Below are positions 34,640-43,877 of a stretch of 64,000 bases of DNA, piece after piece. The notes beneath the pieces were generated by a model that saw nothing but the letters and a program-made list of their open reading frames with translations, was not told the DNA's origin and searched no databases. The translations under genes were made by a program, and so were the position numbers. Each line of letters starts with the position of its first letter. The stretch's first letter is position 1. Source of the DNA: Austwickia chelonae NBRC 105200 (GTDB taxonomy: Bacteria; Actinomycetota; Actinomycetes; Actinomycetales; Dermatophilaceae); assembly GCF_000298175.1 (NCBI RefSeq), contig NZ_BAGZ01000004.1, positions 62,001-126,000 of the forward strand, written 5' to 3'.

Positions 34640-35845
34640 TCAGCCCCCGGTTTTCGTGCAGTTCCCGGTGCTGACCTCCGGGGAGTTCCGGTTCACGCTC
34701 TTCAGCACGGGCCGGGCCTCGTCCAGGGTCAAGGCGTAACCGGTCTCCTTGTCGTCCAGTGATCGGGCGAAGACGACCCCGGTGACGCTGCCGTCCGGGG
34801 CTAGCAGGGGCCCGCCGGAGTTCCCGGGCCGAACGGTCGCCAGCAAGGAGTACACCTGCCGTTGGACGGGGCTGCTGCCGTAGATGTCGTCCCCGTGGGC
34901 TTCGAGGATCTCGCGGATCCGGGCGGCGTCGACCTTCAACGGGCCGCCCAGGGGGTAGCCGGCGACCACCGCCGATTCCCCGTTCTCCAGCGAACGCCCC
35001 AGCGGGAGCGGCTGGTTGCGCAGATTGTTGACCGACAGGACGGCCAGGTCACGTTTGGCGTCGAAGGCCACCACCTTGGCCGGCAGCGAACTGTTGCCGG
35101 TCCGGACCCGCACATTCTTCGACCCGGCGACGACGTGCGCATTGGTCACGACCATGCCCGGGGAGTAGACCCAGCCGGTGCCTTCCTGGGAGCGGGCACA
35201 GGCCGGGGCCGAGGCGTCGATCCGCAGCACCGAGTTCACCGCCTTCTGGATCGCCGGGGAGGTCGCGACGGTCGGGTCGACCCCGGCCACCGGCCGGATC
35301 GGTTCGGCACCGATGGTGGAGAACACCCGGGGGAATCCGTAGGCGTCGAGCGTCGTCTTGACCTCGCCGAGGACCTGCTCGCTGGTGGCGGGCATCGCCG
35401 AGTCGATGGCGGCGACCACCCGGGACTGTCCGATCCCCTTGGCCAGGTCGCCCGGGACGACGACCCGCAGCACCCCGACGGTGAACCAGGCCGTGGCCGA
35501 GGTGACGGCGACGGTGAGCACCGCCCCCAGCACGGAGTCGACGACCCCCAGCCCGGAACGGTCCAGGCCGTGGGCGAGCTGCGCGACGACCCGGACGAAC
35601 AACCCTTGGACCACCAGGGCCAGGAAGAGCGTCCCCCCGACCAGGACGGCCGGTCGGAAGGCCGCCGGCGAGTCGGGCACCCACAGGGCCACGTATCCCG
35701 GCAGCAGCCACAGCCCGATGGCGGCCCCGACCAGGAAGCCCGCGGCGGACACGAAGGTCACCAGCAGGCCCCGTCGATAACCGGCCAGGGCCCCCGAGGC
35801 GAGCAGGAGCAACAACAGGATGTCCACCATGACGCCGACGTTCAC
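34640..35845 (-). CDS. marP: Membrane-bound serine protease MarP
   Basis: 401 residues. Four N-terminal membrane helices of the CvpA type (about 1-125) are followed by a periplasmic chymotrypsin-like domain. Catalytic triad: His237 in TNAHVV, Asp266 in RDLAVL and Ser343 in RPGNSGGPL. In M. tuberculosis MarP maintains intrabacterial pH under acid stress by processing a peptidoglycan hydrolase. Two Cys in the domain (PACARS and the C-terminal GNCTKTGG) could form a regulatory disulfide as in the mycobacterial enzyme. The ATG overlaps the stop of the Nudix gene. Confidence 0.92.
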   Translation of the reverse strand: MNVGVMVDILLLLLLASGALAGYRRGLLVTFVSAAGFLVGAAIGLWLLPGYVALWVPDSPAAFRPAVLVGGTLFLALVVQGLFVRVVAQLAHGLDRSGLGVVDSVLGAVLTVAVTSATAWFTVGVLRVVVPGDLAKGIGQSRVVAAIDSAMPATSEQVLGEVKTTLDAYGFPRVFSTIGAEPIRPVAGVDPTVATSPAIQKAVNSVLRIDASAPACARSQEGTGWVYSPGMVVTNAHVVAGSKNVRVRTGNSSLPAKVVAFDAKRDLAVLSVNNLRNQPLPLGRSLENGESAVVAGYPLGGPLKVDAARIREILEAHGDDIYGSSPVQRQVYSLLATVRPGNSGGPLLAPDGSVTGVVFARSLDDKETGYALTLDEARPVLKSVNRNSPEVSTGNCTKTGG

Positions 35846-36531
35846 CGGGTCTCCTCCGTGGTCCGGGTGCGATCGGTCGGCAGCGGTGGCCCCGGCCGGG
35901 GCACCTCACGTTCGACCGTGGGATCCCACCCGCCGGGGTCGATCCCGGCCAGGTCGAGGGTCGCGGTCAGCAGGGCCGCGGTGAATCCCCAGATGAACAG
36001 GCCGTCGACCGTGTAGGCGGGCGAGCGGTAACCGCTCGGGTGGACGGCGGTGAACCGGTTCCGGGGGGTGGTGAGTTCCGCGACAGGCACCCGCACCACC
36101 CGTTCTACCTCCTCCGCGCTGTGCGCGTACACCGGTGTGGGCCGTTCCCACCATCCCAGCACCGGGGTCACCGAGGAGTTCGAGGCGGACAGGAAGAGTT
36201 CGGGCAGCTCGCCGAGGATCTCCACCCCGGAGGGGTCCAAGCCGATCTCCTCGTGGGCCTCCCGCAGCGCCGCGCCGACGGGGCCGTCGTCGTCCGGGTC
36301 GATCCGCCCGCCGGGGAAGGAGACCTGTCCGGCGTGGCTGCGCAGGTGGGCGGTGCGCTGGGTCAGGACGACGTCCTCCCCGCCTGCGGGGTGGGGGCCG
36401 TAGAGCATCAGCACTGCCGCTCTCCTCCCTCGATGCCGGGGCGGGGGCATATGTCTGGAGAAATAGTCCGATTCCTTTGCTCGTACGGCGAGGAGGACGT
36501 CGTCCATCCAGGACGGTGGTCCGCCGGTCAC
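35842..36531 (-). CDS. Nudix hydrolase, CoA pyrophosphatase type
   Basis: About 229 residues from GTG 36531, whose GTGA overlaps the nth stop; ATG 36507 is an alternative start. The Nudix box spans [20 protein letters not shown] to HEEIGLD. The preceding [20 protein letters not shown] region is the CoA-diphosphatase signature (UPF0035). It would cleave CoA or its derivatives to 3',5'-ADP and phosphopantetheine. It corresponds to Rv3672c in the conserved order nth, nudix, marP, with 4-base overlaps on both sides. Confidence 0.9.
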   Translation of the reverse strand: MTGGPPSWMDDVLLAVRAKESDYFSRHMPPPRHRGRRAAVLMLYGPHPAGGEDVVLTQRTAHLRSHAGQVSFPGGRIDPDDDGPVGAALREAHEEIGLDPSGVEILGELPELFLSASNSSVTPVLGWWERPTPVYAHSAEEVERVVRVPVAELTTPRNRFTAVHPSGYRSPAYTVDGLFIWGFTAALLTATLDLAGIDPGGWDPTVEREVPRPGPPLPTDRTRTTEETR

Positions 36532-37274
36532 GCCGGGGCACCGGTGGCGACCGGCCCCGGTTTCACGAGCGCGGCGGCTCTCGCCGGGTCGGTCTCTCCG
36601 ATGCCGTGGGAAGGGCACAGGGACGCCACCGTGCAGGCGCCACAGGCCGGACGACGGGCATGACAGGTGCGTCGTCCGTGGAAGATCAGCGTGTGCGAGA
36701 GCATGGTCCACTCCTTGCGGGGGAAGAGCGCCCCCACCTCGGTCTCGACCACGACCGGGTCCTCGGCCGTGGTCCATCCGAACCGGCGGGCCAGTCGTCC
36801 GACGTGGGTGTCGACGGTGATACCGGGGACGCCGAAGGCATTCCCCAGGACGACATTGGCGGTCTTGCGTCCGACGCCGGAGAGCGCGACGAGCTCTTTC
36901 AGACGACCCGGCACCCGTCCGTCGTGTCGGGCGAGGAGTTCCGCCGACAGTTTCAGCAGGGCGTCGGCCTTGTTCCGGTGGAAACCGATGGGCCGGATGA
37001 TCTCTTCCAGCTCCGTCCGGTCGGCAGCGGCCAGTGCGGTGGCATCAGGATATGCGGCGAAGAGTGTCGGTGTGACGCTGTTGACCCGGACGTCCGTGGT
37101 CTGGGCGGACAGGACGGTCGCGACCAGCAGTTGGAAGGGGTCTGCGAAATCCAGTTCGCAGTGGGCCTCCGGATAACGCTCCTGCAGGAGACGGTGGATC
37201 CGACGTGCCCGACGCACCCGGGCCTGCGGGCTCGGCTCCCCTGTGCGTCCGGTGACCGCCGTACCGGCTGTCAT
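36528..37274 (-). CDS. nth: Endonuclease III
   Basis: 248 residues from ATG 37274 with GGGGGAG upstream. Base-excision DNA glycosylase/AP lyase. The helix-hairpin-helix [13 protein letters not shown] carries the catalytic Lys, [11 protein letters not shown] the catalytic Asp. The C-terminal iron-sulfur loop is C-x6-C-x2-C-x5-C ([17 protein letters not shown]). Length is slightly above average because of a basic N-terminus. It acts on oxidised pyrimidines. Confidence 0.95.
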   Translation of the reverse strand: MTAGTAVTGRTGEPSPQARVRRARRIHRLLQERYPEAHCELDFADPFQLLVATVLSAQTTDVRVNSVTPTLFAAYPDATALAAADRTELEEIIRPIGFHRNKADALLKLSAELLARHDGRVPGRLKELVALSGVGRKTANVVLGNAFGVPGITVDTHVGRLARRFGWTTAEDPVVVETEVGALFPRKEWTMLSHTLIFHGRRTCHARRPACGACTVASLCPSHGIGETDPARAAALVKPGPVATGAPA

Positions 37275-37523
37275 CGTGTTCTCCCCCTTGTTTTTCCCCC
37301 GGTCGTCCCTTGCGCGGCTTCTACGGCTTTCGAGACCTTGCTCCCCGCCATGGGGAAAGGCTACGCCGACGGCCTGAACGGGACCTATCCGTCCGCTGGG
37401 TGTCCTCCGGCGGGGCCGGGGTGCGTCGGCGCATCCGTACCGACGACATATTCGGACAGATGTCTTGACGAGTTCCGGCGGGACCCACGTGATCTGGCGC
37501 ACAGCTGTGGCAGAGTAGGGGTC

Positions 37524-38201
37524 GTGGACAACGCTGTGGTGAGACGCTCCCCCCTCTTTGCCGCCCTGAACGACGACGACGTCGAGGCCCTGCGCACCAC
37601 GATGTCGGAGACCAGCCTCCAACGAGGCGACGTCCTCTTCCGCGAGGGGCAGCGCGGAGACAGTCTGTACGTCATCGTGTCGGGGAAGATCAAGCTCGGA
37701 CGCTCCAGCACCGACGGCCGGGAGAACCTCATGGCGATCCTCGGCCCCGGTGAGATGTTCGGCGAGCTCAGCCTGTTCGACCCGGGACCGCGCACGGCCA
37801 CGGCCACGGCCGTCGCCGACACCGAACTCATCGGCATGGGCAACGAGTCCCTCCACGAGTACCTGAAGGACCGTCCCGCGGTCTCCCTGACCTTGTTGGC
37901 CTCCCTGGCCCGCCGGTTGCGCCGCACCAACGACTCGGTCGCCGACCTGGTCTTCACCGATGTCCCGGGGCGGGTCGCCAAGGCTCTGCTGGATCTCGCG
38001 AACCGGTTCGGTCAGCCTGCCGACGAGGGTGTCCTCGTCGCCCACGACCTCACCCAGGAGGAGCTGGCCCAACTGGTGGGCGCTTCCCGGGAGACGGTCA
38101 ACAAGGCTCTGGCCGATTTCGCCTCCCGCGGCTGGTTGCGTCTGGAGGCGCGCGCGGTGGTCCTGCTCGACGTCGACCGTCTGTACCGTCGTTCTCGTTG
38201 A
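37524..38201 (+). CDS. crp: CRP/FNR-family transcriptional regulator
   Basis: 225 residues from GTG 37524. The N-terminal cyclic-nucleotide-binding domain includes [15 protein letters not shown] and [11 protein letters not shown] plus [13 protein letters not shown], the phosphate-binding cassette with Arg-Thr as in cAMP-binding CRP. The C-terminal winged helix reads [17 protein letters not shown]. It is the likely global cAMP regulator equivalent to Rv3676. It is divergent from nth, and 250 bp of intergenic DNA between them probably carry both promoters. Confidence 0.93.
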   Translation: MDNAVVRRSPLFAALNDDDVEALRTTMSETSLQRGDVLFREGQRGDSLYVIVSGKIKLGRSSTDGRENLMAILGPGEMFGELSLFDPGPRTATATAVADTELIGMGNESLHEYLKDRPAVSLTLLASLARRLRRTNDSVADLVFTDVPGRVAKALLDLANRFGQPADEGVLVAHDLTQEELAQLVGASRETVNKALADFASRGWLRLEARAVVLLDVDRLYRRSR

Positions 38202-38286
38202 TCCTTCGTTGCCGTCGATCCGTCGGGCCGGGTGTCCGGCCAGGTGGGTGGACCGTCGGTGTGCTGGCCGGTTCTCGGCGGGGCGG

Positions 38287-39123
38287 TCATCCGAGGTCCT
38301 CGACCCCCAGGTAGGCGAGCTGGGCGCGGACGGAACGGGCTGCGGCGGGGCGTAGCGCCGGGTCGATGTCGGTGTAGACGCGGTCGACGACCTGGTCGAC
38401 GCCGGTCGCTCCCTGTTCGAGGGCGGTGCGGATCTGTTCGAGGCGATCGAGGCGGTGGCGCCGGTAGGCGTGGACGACCTCCGCGGCGTGGGCGATGGGT
38501 CCGCCGTGGCCGGGGAGGAGGTCGGTGACCTGGCCGTCGTCGACGAGTCCGGCGATCTTCTCCAGGCTGAGGAGATATTCGGCGAGGCTTCCGTCCGGCC
38601 AGTCCACGACGCTGGTTCCCCAGCCCAGGACGGTGTCCCCGGTGAGCAGGGCGCGGTCGTCGGCCAGGAGGTAGCTGACGGAGTCGCCGCTGTGTCCCGG
38701 GGTGGCCACGACGTGCAGTTCGAGTCCGCATTCGCGCAGGACGTCGCCGTCGGCGAGGTCGTGGCGTCCGTCGCCGATGGCCTGAACGTGGCAGTGGGCG
38801 AGGTCAGCGAATCGGTGTGCTCCGGCGGCGTGGTCGTGGTGCCGGTGGGTGAGCAGCACCCGGGAGACGTGGCGTTCCCCGATGCGGGCGAAGACCTGTC
38901 GGAGGTGTTCTTCGTCGAGCGGTCCGGGGTCGACGACGAGGCAGTTCTCGTCGTCGGGGGCGGCGAGGATCCAGGTGTTGGTGCCTTCGAGGGTCATCGC
39001 GGAGGGGTTGGGGCAGACGATGCAGTCGACCCGGTCGCTCCAGCGGCCGCCGGTCCAGGTGCCGTGGGCCCAGCGGGGTGGTCGGGCGACGAGTTCACCG
39101 GTCGGTCGGTCCGGTCCGGTCAT
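38287..39123 (-). CDS. Metallo-beta-lactamase-fold hydrolase (Rv3677c-like)
   Basis: 278 residues from ATG 39123 with GGGAGAA upstream. Zinc-binding motif [12 protein letters not shown] (HxHxDH), downstream [21 protein letters not shown] and a final PGHGGP. It belongs to the LACTB2-like subgroup with a C-terminal helical domain. LACTB2 members cleave RNA or small thioester substrates; the true substrate here is unknown. It overlaps the preceding Nudix gene by 29 bp. Confidence 0.88.
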   Translation of the reverse strand: MTGPDRPTGELVARPPRWAHGTWTGGRWSDRVDCIVCPNPSAMTLEGTNTWILAAPDDENCLVVDPGPLDEEHLRQVFARIGERHVSRVLLTHRHHDHAAGAHRFADLAHCHVQAIGDGRHDLADGDVLRECGLELHVVATPGHSGDSVSYLLADDRALLTGDTVLGWGTSVVDWPDGSLAEYLLSLEKIAGLVDDGQVTDLLPGHGGPIAHAAEVVHAYRRHRLDRLEQIRTALEQGATGVDQVVDRVYTDIDPALRPAAARSVRAQLAYLGVEDLG

Positions 39124-40045
39124 GGTGTTCTCCCGTTCTGCGGGTGGGTGGGGTGGGGTCGGCCGGGGTGACGCGGTGGGCGACGATCTCGTATCCGTCG
39201 GCGGTCGGGGTCGGGACGGCCAGGACGGCGGGGACGACGGCGGTGGGGTCTTGGTGCCGCCACCATTCGGCGGCGGTCCGGGCGGGACCGTCGAGCAGGG
39301 CGTCGAGGCGGGCCCGGGTGGGTGGGAGGATCTGTGCCTGGCCGGCGTGGACTTCGGCGAGGAGGTCGGCCGGGCGGACCCAGCGGGCGTCGTCGGCTTC
39401 GGTGCAGTTGCCGTCGGGTCGTTGGCCTGCGGGCAGGAGGGCGGCGAAGAAGCGGGTGCTGTAGCGGCGGGGTTCGTATTCGGGGGTGATCCAGTGGTCG
39501 ACGGCGCGCAGCAGGTCGGTGCGCAGGACGAGGTCGTTCTCGGCGAGCAGGTCGGGGAAGGTGCGTCGGTGGGCGACGAGTTCTTCACGGGCGGTGGCCC
39601 ACCGGGGGGTGTCGAGGTCGGCGACGACGTGTTCGGGGTCGGGCCCGGCGAGGAGGACTCCGCATTCTTCGAAGAGTTCGCGGGCCGCGGCGACGACGAG
39701 TGCTGCCGCGGCGTCGGGGTCGGGCAGGTCGAGGATGTGTGCCCAGGTCGGCGGGTCGGGTCCGTGCCAGGCTGGCGGCGGGTGGTGGTCGGCGGGGTCG
39801 ACTCCGCCGCCGGGGAAGACGTAGGTGCTGGGCGCGAAGAGCATGGTGGCGGCTCGGCGGATCATGAAGACCTCGAGTCCGCCGGAGGTCCGGTCGGTGC
39901 CGGTGTGGTCCGGGACGGTCCGGTCGCGCAGGAGGACGACGGTGGCGGCGTCGCGGGGGTGGACGGCGGTGGCGCCGCTGTTCTCCCAGGAGCGGACCTG
40001 GTCGGTCCGTTCGCCCGGCAGGGGGTAGCGGCGGCCACCGTTCAT
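39095..40045 (-). CDS. Nudix-domain hydrolase
   Basis: 316 residues. The Nudix box is split by a long insertion: YVFPGGGVDPAD near residue 75 and AARELFEECGVLL near 120. This matches the NUDT19/RppH-like proteins that sit next to the Rv3677c-type hydrolase in actinobacteria. It has a variable Pro-rich C-terminus. Substrate may be a CoA ester or nucleotide. It lies 4 bp after the RidA stop and overlaps the MBL gene, so it belongs to one operon. Confidence 0.82.
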   Translation of the reverse strand: MNGGRRYPLPGERTDQVRSWENSGATAVHPRDAATVVLLRDRTVPDHTGTDRTSGGLEVFMIRRAATMLFAPSTYVFPGGGVDPADHHPPPAWHGPDPPTWAHILDLPDPDAAAALVVAAARELFEECGVLLAGPDPEHVVADLDTPRWATAREELVAHRRTFPDLLAENDLVLRTDLLRAVDHWITPEYEPRRYSTRFFAALLPAGQRPDGNCTEADDARWVRPADLLAEVHAGQAQILPPTRARLDALLDGPARTAAEWWRHQDPTAVVPAVLAVPTPTADGYEIVAHRVTPADPTPPTRRTGEHHDRTGPTDR

Positions 40046-40049
40046 CGGG

Positions 40050-40517
40050 TCACTCCTCGGTGAGGGCGACGATCATCTCCACCTCGACGGGTGCGTTCAG
40101 CGGGAGGGCTGCCACGCCGACGGCGCTGCGGGCGTGGGCTCCTTTGTCTCCGAAGGCTTGGGCGAGCAGTTCGGAGGCCCCGTTGATCACGACGGGTTGG
40201 CCGGTGAACCCGGGGGCGCTGGCCACGAAGCCGACGACCTTGATCACCTGGGCGACCTTGTCCAGGTCGCCGATCACCGATTTCACTGCGGCGATGGCGT
40301 TGAGGGCGCAGGTGCGGGCGAGTTCCTGGGCCTGTTCGGCGGACAGGTCGGCGCCGACCAGGCCGGCACCGGCGAGTTCACCGGCGACCAGCGGGAGCTG
40401 ACCGGAGGTGTAGACGCGCCGTCCGTCCTGGATCGCCGGGACGTAGGCGGCTACGGGTGCGGCCACCTCGGGGACGGTCAGGCCCATCGCGGCGAGGCGT
40501 TCTTCCACCTGGCTCAT
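40050..40517 (-). CDS. RidA/YjgF-family enamine/imine deaminase
   Basis: 155 residues. RidA fold with VYTSGQLPL near the N-terminus, NAIAAVKSVIGDLDKVAQVIKV-like helix region and a C-terminal PLNAPVEVEMIVAL. The usual catalytic Arg (in the R-S/T-A-V segment) is seen as HARSAVGVAALP. It hydrolyses reactive enamines made by PLP enzymes. It corresponds to Rv3678c and is followed directly by the Nudix gene. Confidence 0.9.
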   Translation of the reverse strand: MSQVEERLAAMGLTVPEVAAPVAAYVPAIQDGRRVYTSGQLPLVAGELAGAGLVGADLSAEQAQELARTCALNAIAAVKSVIGDLDKVAQVIKVVGFVASAPGFTGQPVVINGASELLAQAFGDKGAHARSAVGVAALPLNAPVEVEMIVALTEE

Positions 40518-40520
40518 GGA

Positions 40521-40676
40521 TCAGTTCTCCTTCGGACGTTTGAAGTAGGCCACGAGGTTGCCCTCGGCCATGGTCACTACCTGAACCAGTTCCCATCCGT
40601 CCTCGCCCCAGGTGTTGAGGATGGCCTGGGTGTTGTGGATCAGGACCGGCGTTGTTGCGTACTCCCACCTCGTCAT
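40521..40676 (-). CDS. DUF4177 small protein (Rv3678A-like)
   Basis: 51 residues from ATG 40674-40676 to TGA 40521-40523. The sequence MTRWEYATTPVLIHNTQAIL, followed by NTWGEDGWELVQVV, is the DUF4177 pattern (a basic start, then WGxxGWELV). Its stop lies 3 bp before the ridA start codon, so it is the first gene of that operon. Function unknown. Confidence 0.88.
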   Translation of the reverse strand: MTRWEYATTPVLIHNTQAILNTWGEDGWELVQVVTMAEGNLVAYFKRPKEN

Positions 40677-40795
40677 ATCTGTCAGCCTACTGGGCGGCAC
40701 CGGGCCGGGGGTGGAGCGGCGGGTGCTGTCGGCCGCGTCGATCGTTGTGAGCTGCAGCGCAGGACGTGTGGGGGTGGCTCTCCTAGACTTCAGTC

Positions 40796-41875
40796 ATGCC
40801 GGACATCGCTGGGACGCCTGGTGGACGGGGCCCGACGTCGGACTGGCCCGGTGTGCGCCTGCACGTCGTGACGGGGAAGGGCGGCACCGGGAAGACGACG
40901 GTGGCGGCCGCGTTGGCCCTGGCGTTGGCCAGTCTGGGGCGCCGGGTGCTTCTGGCGGAGGTGGAGGGGCGTCAGGGGTTCAGCCAGGCGTTGGACGTGC
41001 CGCCGTTGCCGTGCACCGAGCGGTTGATGTTGAAGGTGTCCGGTGGTGGGGAGATGTGGGGGTTGGCGGTCGACGCGAAGGCAGCCCTGGTGGAGTACCT
41101 GGAGCTCTTCTACCACCTGGGTCGGGCGGGTCGGGCCTTGGAGAAGGTGGGGGCCATCGATTTCGCGACGACGATCGCGCCGGGGGTCCGGGACGTCCTG
41201 TTGATCGGGAAGGTCTACGAGGCGGCGCGGCGGCGGGCTGATCGGCCGTTGCCGGACGGTTCGCCGGACTGGCATTACGACGCGGTCGTTCTGGATGCCC
41301 CGCCGACGGGGCGGGTGGGGCGTTTCCTGGGGGTGAACCAGGAGGTTGCCGATCTGGCGAAGGTGGGTCCGATCCGTAGTCAGGCCGATTCGATCACGAA
41401 GTTGTTGCGTTCGGGGTCGTGTGCGGTGCATCTGGTGACTCTGTTGGAGGAGATGCCGGTGCAGGAGGCGGTGGATGCGGTCGCCGAGCTGCGGGCCGCG
41501 GGGCTTCCGTTGGGGGCGGTGGTGGTGAATCAGGCCCGTGATCCGTTGTTGGCGCCGCAGGAGTTGGCGCAGTTGTCCGAGGGGCGGGTCGACCGGGAGG
41601 CCTTGTCCCGGGTGTTGTCGGCGTCGTCGGCGTGGCCGGGCCCGTTGCCCGGTGAGTCGGTCGACGGGGTGGAGGGGTGGTCGGCCGGTTCGATGGAGGC
41701 GCTGGTGGCGCAGGGTGTGGCTCATGCGGACCGGATGCGTCTGGAGAACGAGCAGTTCGCCGTGGTGGAGTCCTTGGGGCGTCCGGTCTATGTGTTGCCT
41801 CCGCTGCGGGAGGGGATGGACGCGACGGGTATCCGGGTGCTTGCGCAGGAACTGGCTGATCAGGCGTCCTGGTGA
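40796..41875 (+). CDS. ArsA/Get3-like ATPase (Rv3679-like, BagA)
   Basis: 359 residues from ATG 40796. Deviant Walker A with signature lysine GKGGTGKTT near residue 27. Switch-region VVLDAPPTGRVGRFL and C-terminal conserved stretch QFAVVESLGRPVYVLPPL. In M. tuberculosis the Rv3679-Rv3680 pair forms a Get3-like ATPase complex (BagAB) linked to stress tolerance. It is followed 16 bp later by the partner gene. Anion transport itself is not expected, as no membrane partner is present. Confidence 0.88.
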   Translation: MPDIAGTPGGRGPTSDWPGVRLHVVTGKGGTGKTTVAAALALALASLGRRVLLAEVEGRQGFSQALDVPPLPCTERLMLKVSGGGEMWGLAVDAKAALVEYLELFYHLGRAGRALEKVGAIDFATTIAPGVRDVLLIGKVYEAARRRADRPLPDGSPDWHYDAVVLDAPPTGRVGRFLGVNQEVADLAKVGPIRSQADSITKLLRSGSCAVHLVTLLEEMPVQEAVDAVAELRAAGLPLGAVVVNQARDPLLAPQELAQLSEGRVDREALSRVLSASSAWPGPLPGESVDGVEGWSAGSMEALVAQGVAHADRMRLENEQFAVVESLGRPVYVLPPLREGMDATGIRVLAQELADQASW

Positions 41876-41891
41876 GAGAGGTGGTGGGGTG

Positions 41892-43136
41892 ATGGTGTCC
41901 GGGTCGCGGGTCGCGGATCATGGGGCGGCGCGTCCCGGTCATCGGGGCGGCCGGTCGGGTCGGGCCGGGGAGTCGTCGCCGGCTTTGGACGTCGATGCCC
42001 TGTTGGACGACCGGGGGACGCGGATCATCGTGTGCTGTGGGGCCGGTGGTGTGGGGAAGACGACGACGGCGGCGGCTTTGGGCTTGCGGGCCGCGGAGCG
42101 GGGGCGTCGCGCGGTGGTGTTGACGATCGATCCGGCGCGGCGGTTGGCGCAGTCCTTGGGTCTGGCCGAGTTGGACAACAGTCCGCGGGTGGTGCCGGGG
42201 GTCGACCGGTCGTCGGGTGGGTCCCTGGACGCGATGATGTTGGACATGAAGCGGACCTTCGACGAGGTCGTGCAGGCGCATGCGAAGCCGGAGAAGGCCG
42301 AGCAGATCCTCGCGAATCCCTTCTACCAGGCGTTGTCGAGTTCGTTCGCGGGGACGCAGGAGTACATGGCGATGGAGAAGTTGGGGCAGCTCCACGACCG
42401 GCGGGACGAGGCGGGTAGGCCGTTCTGGGATCTGGTGGTGGTGGATACTCCGCCGAGTCGGTCGGCCCTGGATTTCCTGGATGCTCCGGAGCGGTTGGGC
42501 AGTTTCCTGGACGGGCGGTTCATCCGGTTGATGATGGCTCCGGCGAAGGCCGGTGGCCGGGCTTACCTGCGGTTCGTGCAGGCGGGGATGTCGGCGACGG
42601 CGAGTGCGTTGTCGAAGATCCTGGGTGCGCAGATGTTGCATGACGTGCAGACGTTGGTGGCGGCTCTGGACACGGTTTTCGGGGGTTTCCGGGAGCGGGC
42701 GACGCACACCTATGCCTTGTTGCAGGACGAGGGGACGGCTTTCGTGGTGGTGGCTTCGCCGGAGCGGGATGCGTTGCGGGAGGCCGGTTATTTCATCGAT
42801 CGGTTGGCGGCCGACGGGATGCCTTTGGCGGGGGTGGTGGTGAATCGGATGGCTCGGGTGGAGGTGTCCTTGTCCGCGGATGCCGCTGATCGGGCGGCGG
42901 ATCGGTTGGAGGCGGTTCCGGAGTCGGACGAGGTCCGTCGGTTGGCTGCGGCGTTGTTGCGTCTGCAGGCGATGCAGGACGAGGTGACGACGCGGCAGCA
43001 GGCGGCGACCCGTCATCTGGCGGAGGGGCATCCGGGGGTGCCGATGGTGCAGGTGCCTTCGGCTGCGGTGGATGTCCACGATCTGGGTGCGCTGCGGCGG
43101 ATCGGGGTGGATCTGGCGGCGGGGGCTGGGGCGTGA
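41892..43136 (+). CDS. ArsA/Get3-like ATPase (Rv3680-like, BagB)
   Basis: 414 residues from ATG 41892. Walker A CGAGGVGKTTTAAALG near residue 50, VVVDTPPSRSALDFLD switch region and LTIDPARRLAQSLG. This is the second subunit of the Get3-like pair. The N-terminal 40 residues are variable and Gly/Arg-rich. The gene ends 21 bp before the convergent whiB stop. Confidence 0.9.
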   Translation: MVSGSRVADHGAARPGHRGGRSGRAGESSPALDVDALLDDRGTRIIVCCGAGGVGKTTTAAALGLRAAERGRRAVVLTIDPARRLAQSLGLAELDNSPRVVPGVDRSSGGSLDAMMLDMKRTFDEVVQAHAKPEKAEQILANPFYQALSSSFAGTQEYMAMEKLGQLHDRRDEAGRPFWDLVVVDTPPSRSALDFLDAPERLGSFLDGRFIRLMMAPAKAGGRAYLRFVQAGMSATASALSKILGAQMLHDVQTLVAALDTVFGGFRERATHTYALLQDEGTAFVVVASPERDALREAGYFIDRLAADGMPLAGVVVNRMARVEVSLSADAADRAADRLEAVPESDEVRRLAAALLRLQAMQDEVTTRQQAATRHLAEGHPGVPMVQVPSAAVDVHDLGALRRIGVDLAAGAGA

Positions 43137-43157
43137 CGGTCCGGGGTGTGCGGAGGG

Positions 43158-43475
43158 TCAGGCGGTGGCGCGGTTCTGCCGGTCGGCTTCGAAGAGCATC
43201 CGGAAGGAGGGGATGTTGGGGTGTCGACGCAGCATGGCTCGGCGTTCTCGTTCGGTCATGCCGCCCCAGACCCCGAATTCGGTGCGGTTGTCGAGGGCGT
43301 CCGCGAGGCATTCGGCGATGACGGGGCACCGTTGGCAGATCTGTTTGGCCTGCTGTTGGGCTGCCCCTTGCACGAAGAGTGCGTCGGGTGCTGATGCCCG
43401 GCAGGCTGCCAGGGGTGTCCACTCGACTATCCAGTTGGTCTGTGGCGTGTGCTGTTCTTGGGCGACTGTGCTCAC
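43158..43475 (-). CDS. whiB4: WhiB-family iron-sulfur regulator (WhiB4-like)
   Basis: About 105 residues from GTG 43475; ATG 43565 in frame would add 30 residues unlike the family. Four cysteines in C-x21-C-x2-C-x5-C arrangement (AACRAS and CQRCPVIAEC) bind a [4Fe-4S] cluster. The GVWGGMTERERRAMLRR turn and basic helix follow. WhiB4 in mycobacteria is a redox-sensing DNA-binding regulator. The position between the Get3-like pair and ponA2 matches Rv3681c. Confidence 0.9.
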   Translation of the reverse strand: MSTVAQEQHTPQTNWIVEWTPLAACRASAPDALFVQGAAQQQAKQICQRCPVIAECLADALDNRTEFGVWGGMTERERRAMLRRHPNIPSFRMLFEADRQNRATA

Positions 43476-43710
43476 CGTTTGCCTACCCTTGCCCGGGCCT
43501 GCTCTGGTCAGGCCGCCGACATGATGACAATTTGCACAGTAGGAACCCTGATGTGCCGTGCCCATCCCCCTAAAGAACCTACCCTTGTGGTCATAAAGAA
43601 CTAGTCACTCGATGTAATCGGTTCCATCCTTCGGTGGAATCCTTTGCGGTTAACTGGCCGAGAACGCTTGTTGATCATGGATACTCAACGGGCGACGCGC
43701 ATACTGGCCC

Positions 43711-43758
43711 ACTGTGCCCCATGTCGGCCCGCCTCCACGCGTTGACATGGGGCACAGT
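43711..43758. repeat. 15-bp perfect inverted repeat upstream of the PBP gene
   Basis: ACTGTGCCCCATGTC (43711-43725) and GACATGGGGCACAGT (43744-43758) are exact reverse complements separated by 18 nt. They lie in the divergent whiB-ponA2 intergenic region, 120 bp upstream of the ponA2-like start. This could be a regulator site or a 5'-UTR hairpin; a terminator is less likely in a divergent gap. The rest of the 300-bp gap shows nothing clear. Confidence 0.6.
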
Positions 43759-43877
43759 TGGGACTACTTCGGGCAAAGTCTTTCCGGCCTGCGGGGCCCA
43801 GAAGGTACGCGATTCGTTACCCGCCCGGAAGGGGTCTCCTGCGTTCCCGCCTCCCCCACCCACGTACCCTTGACCAT

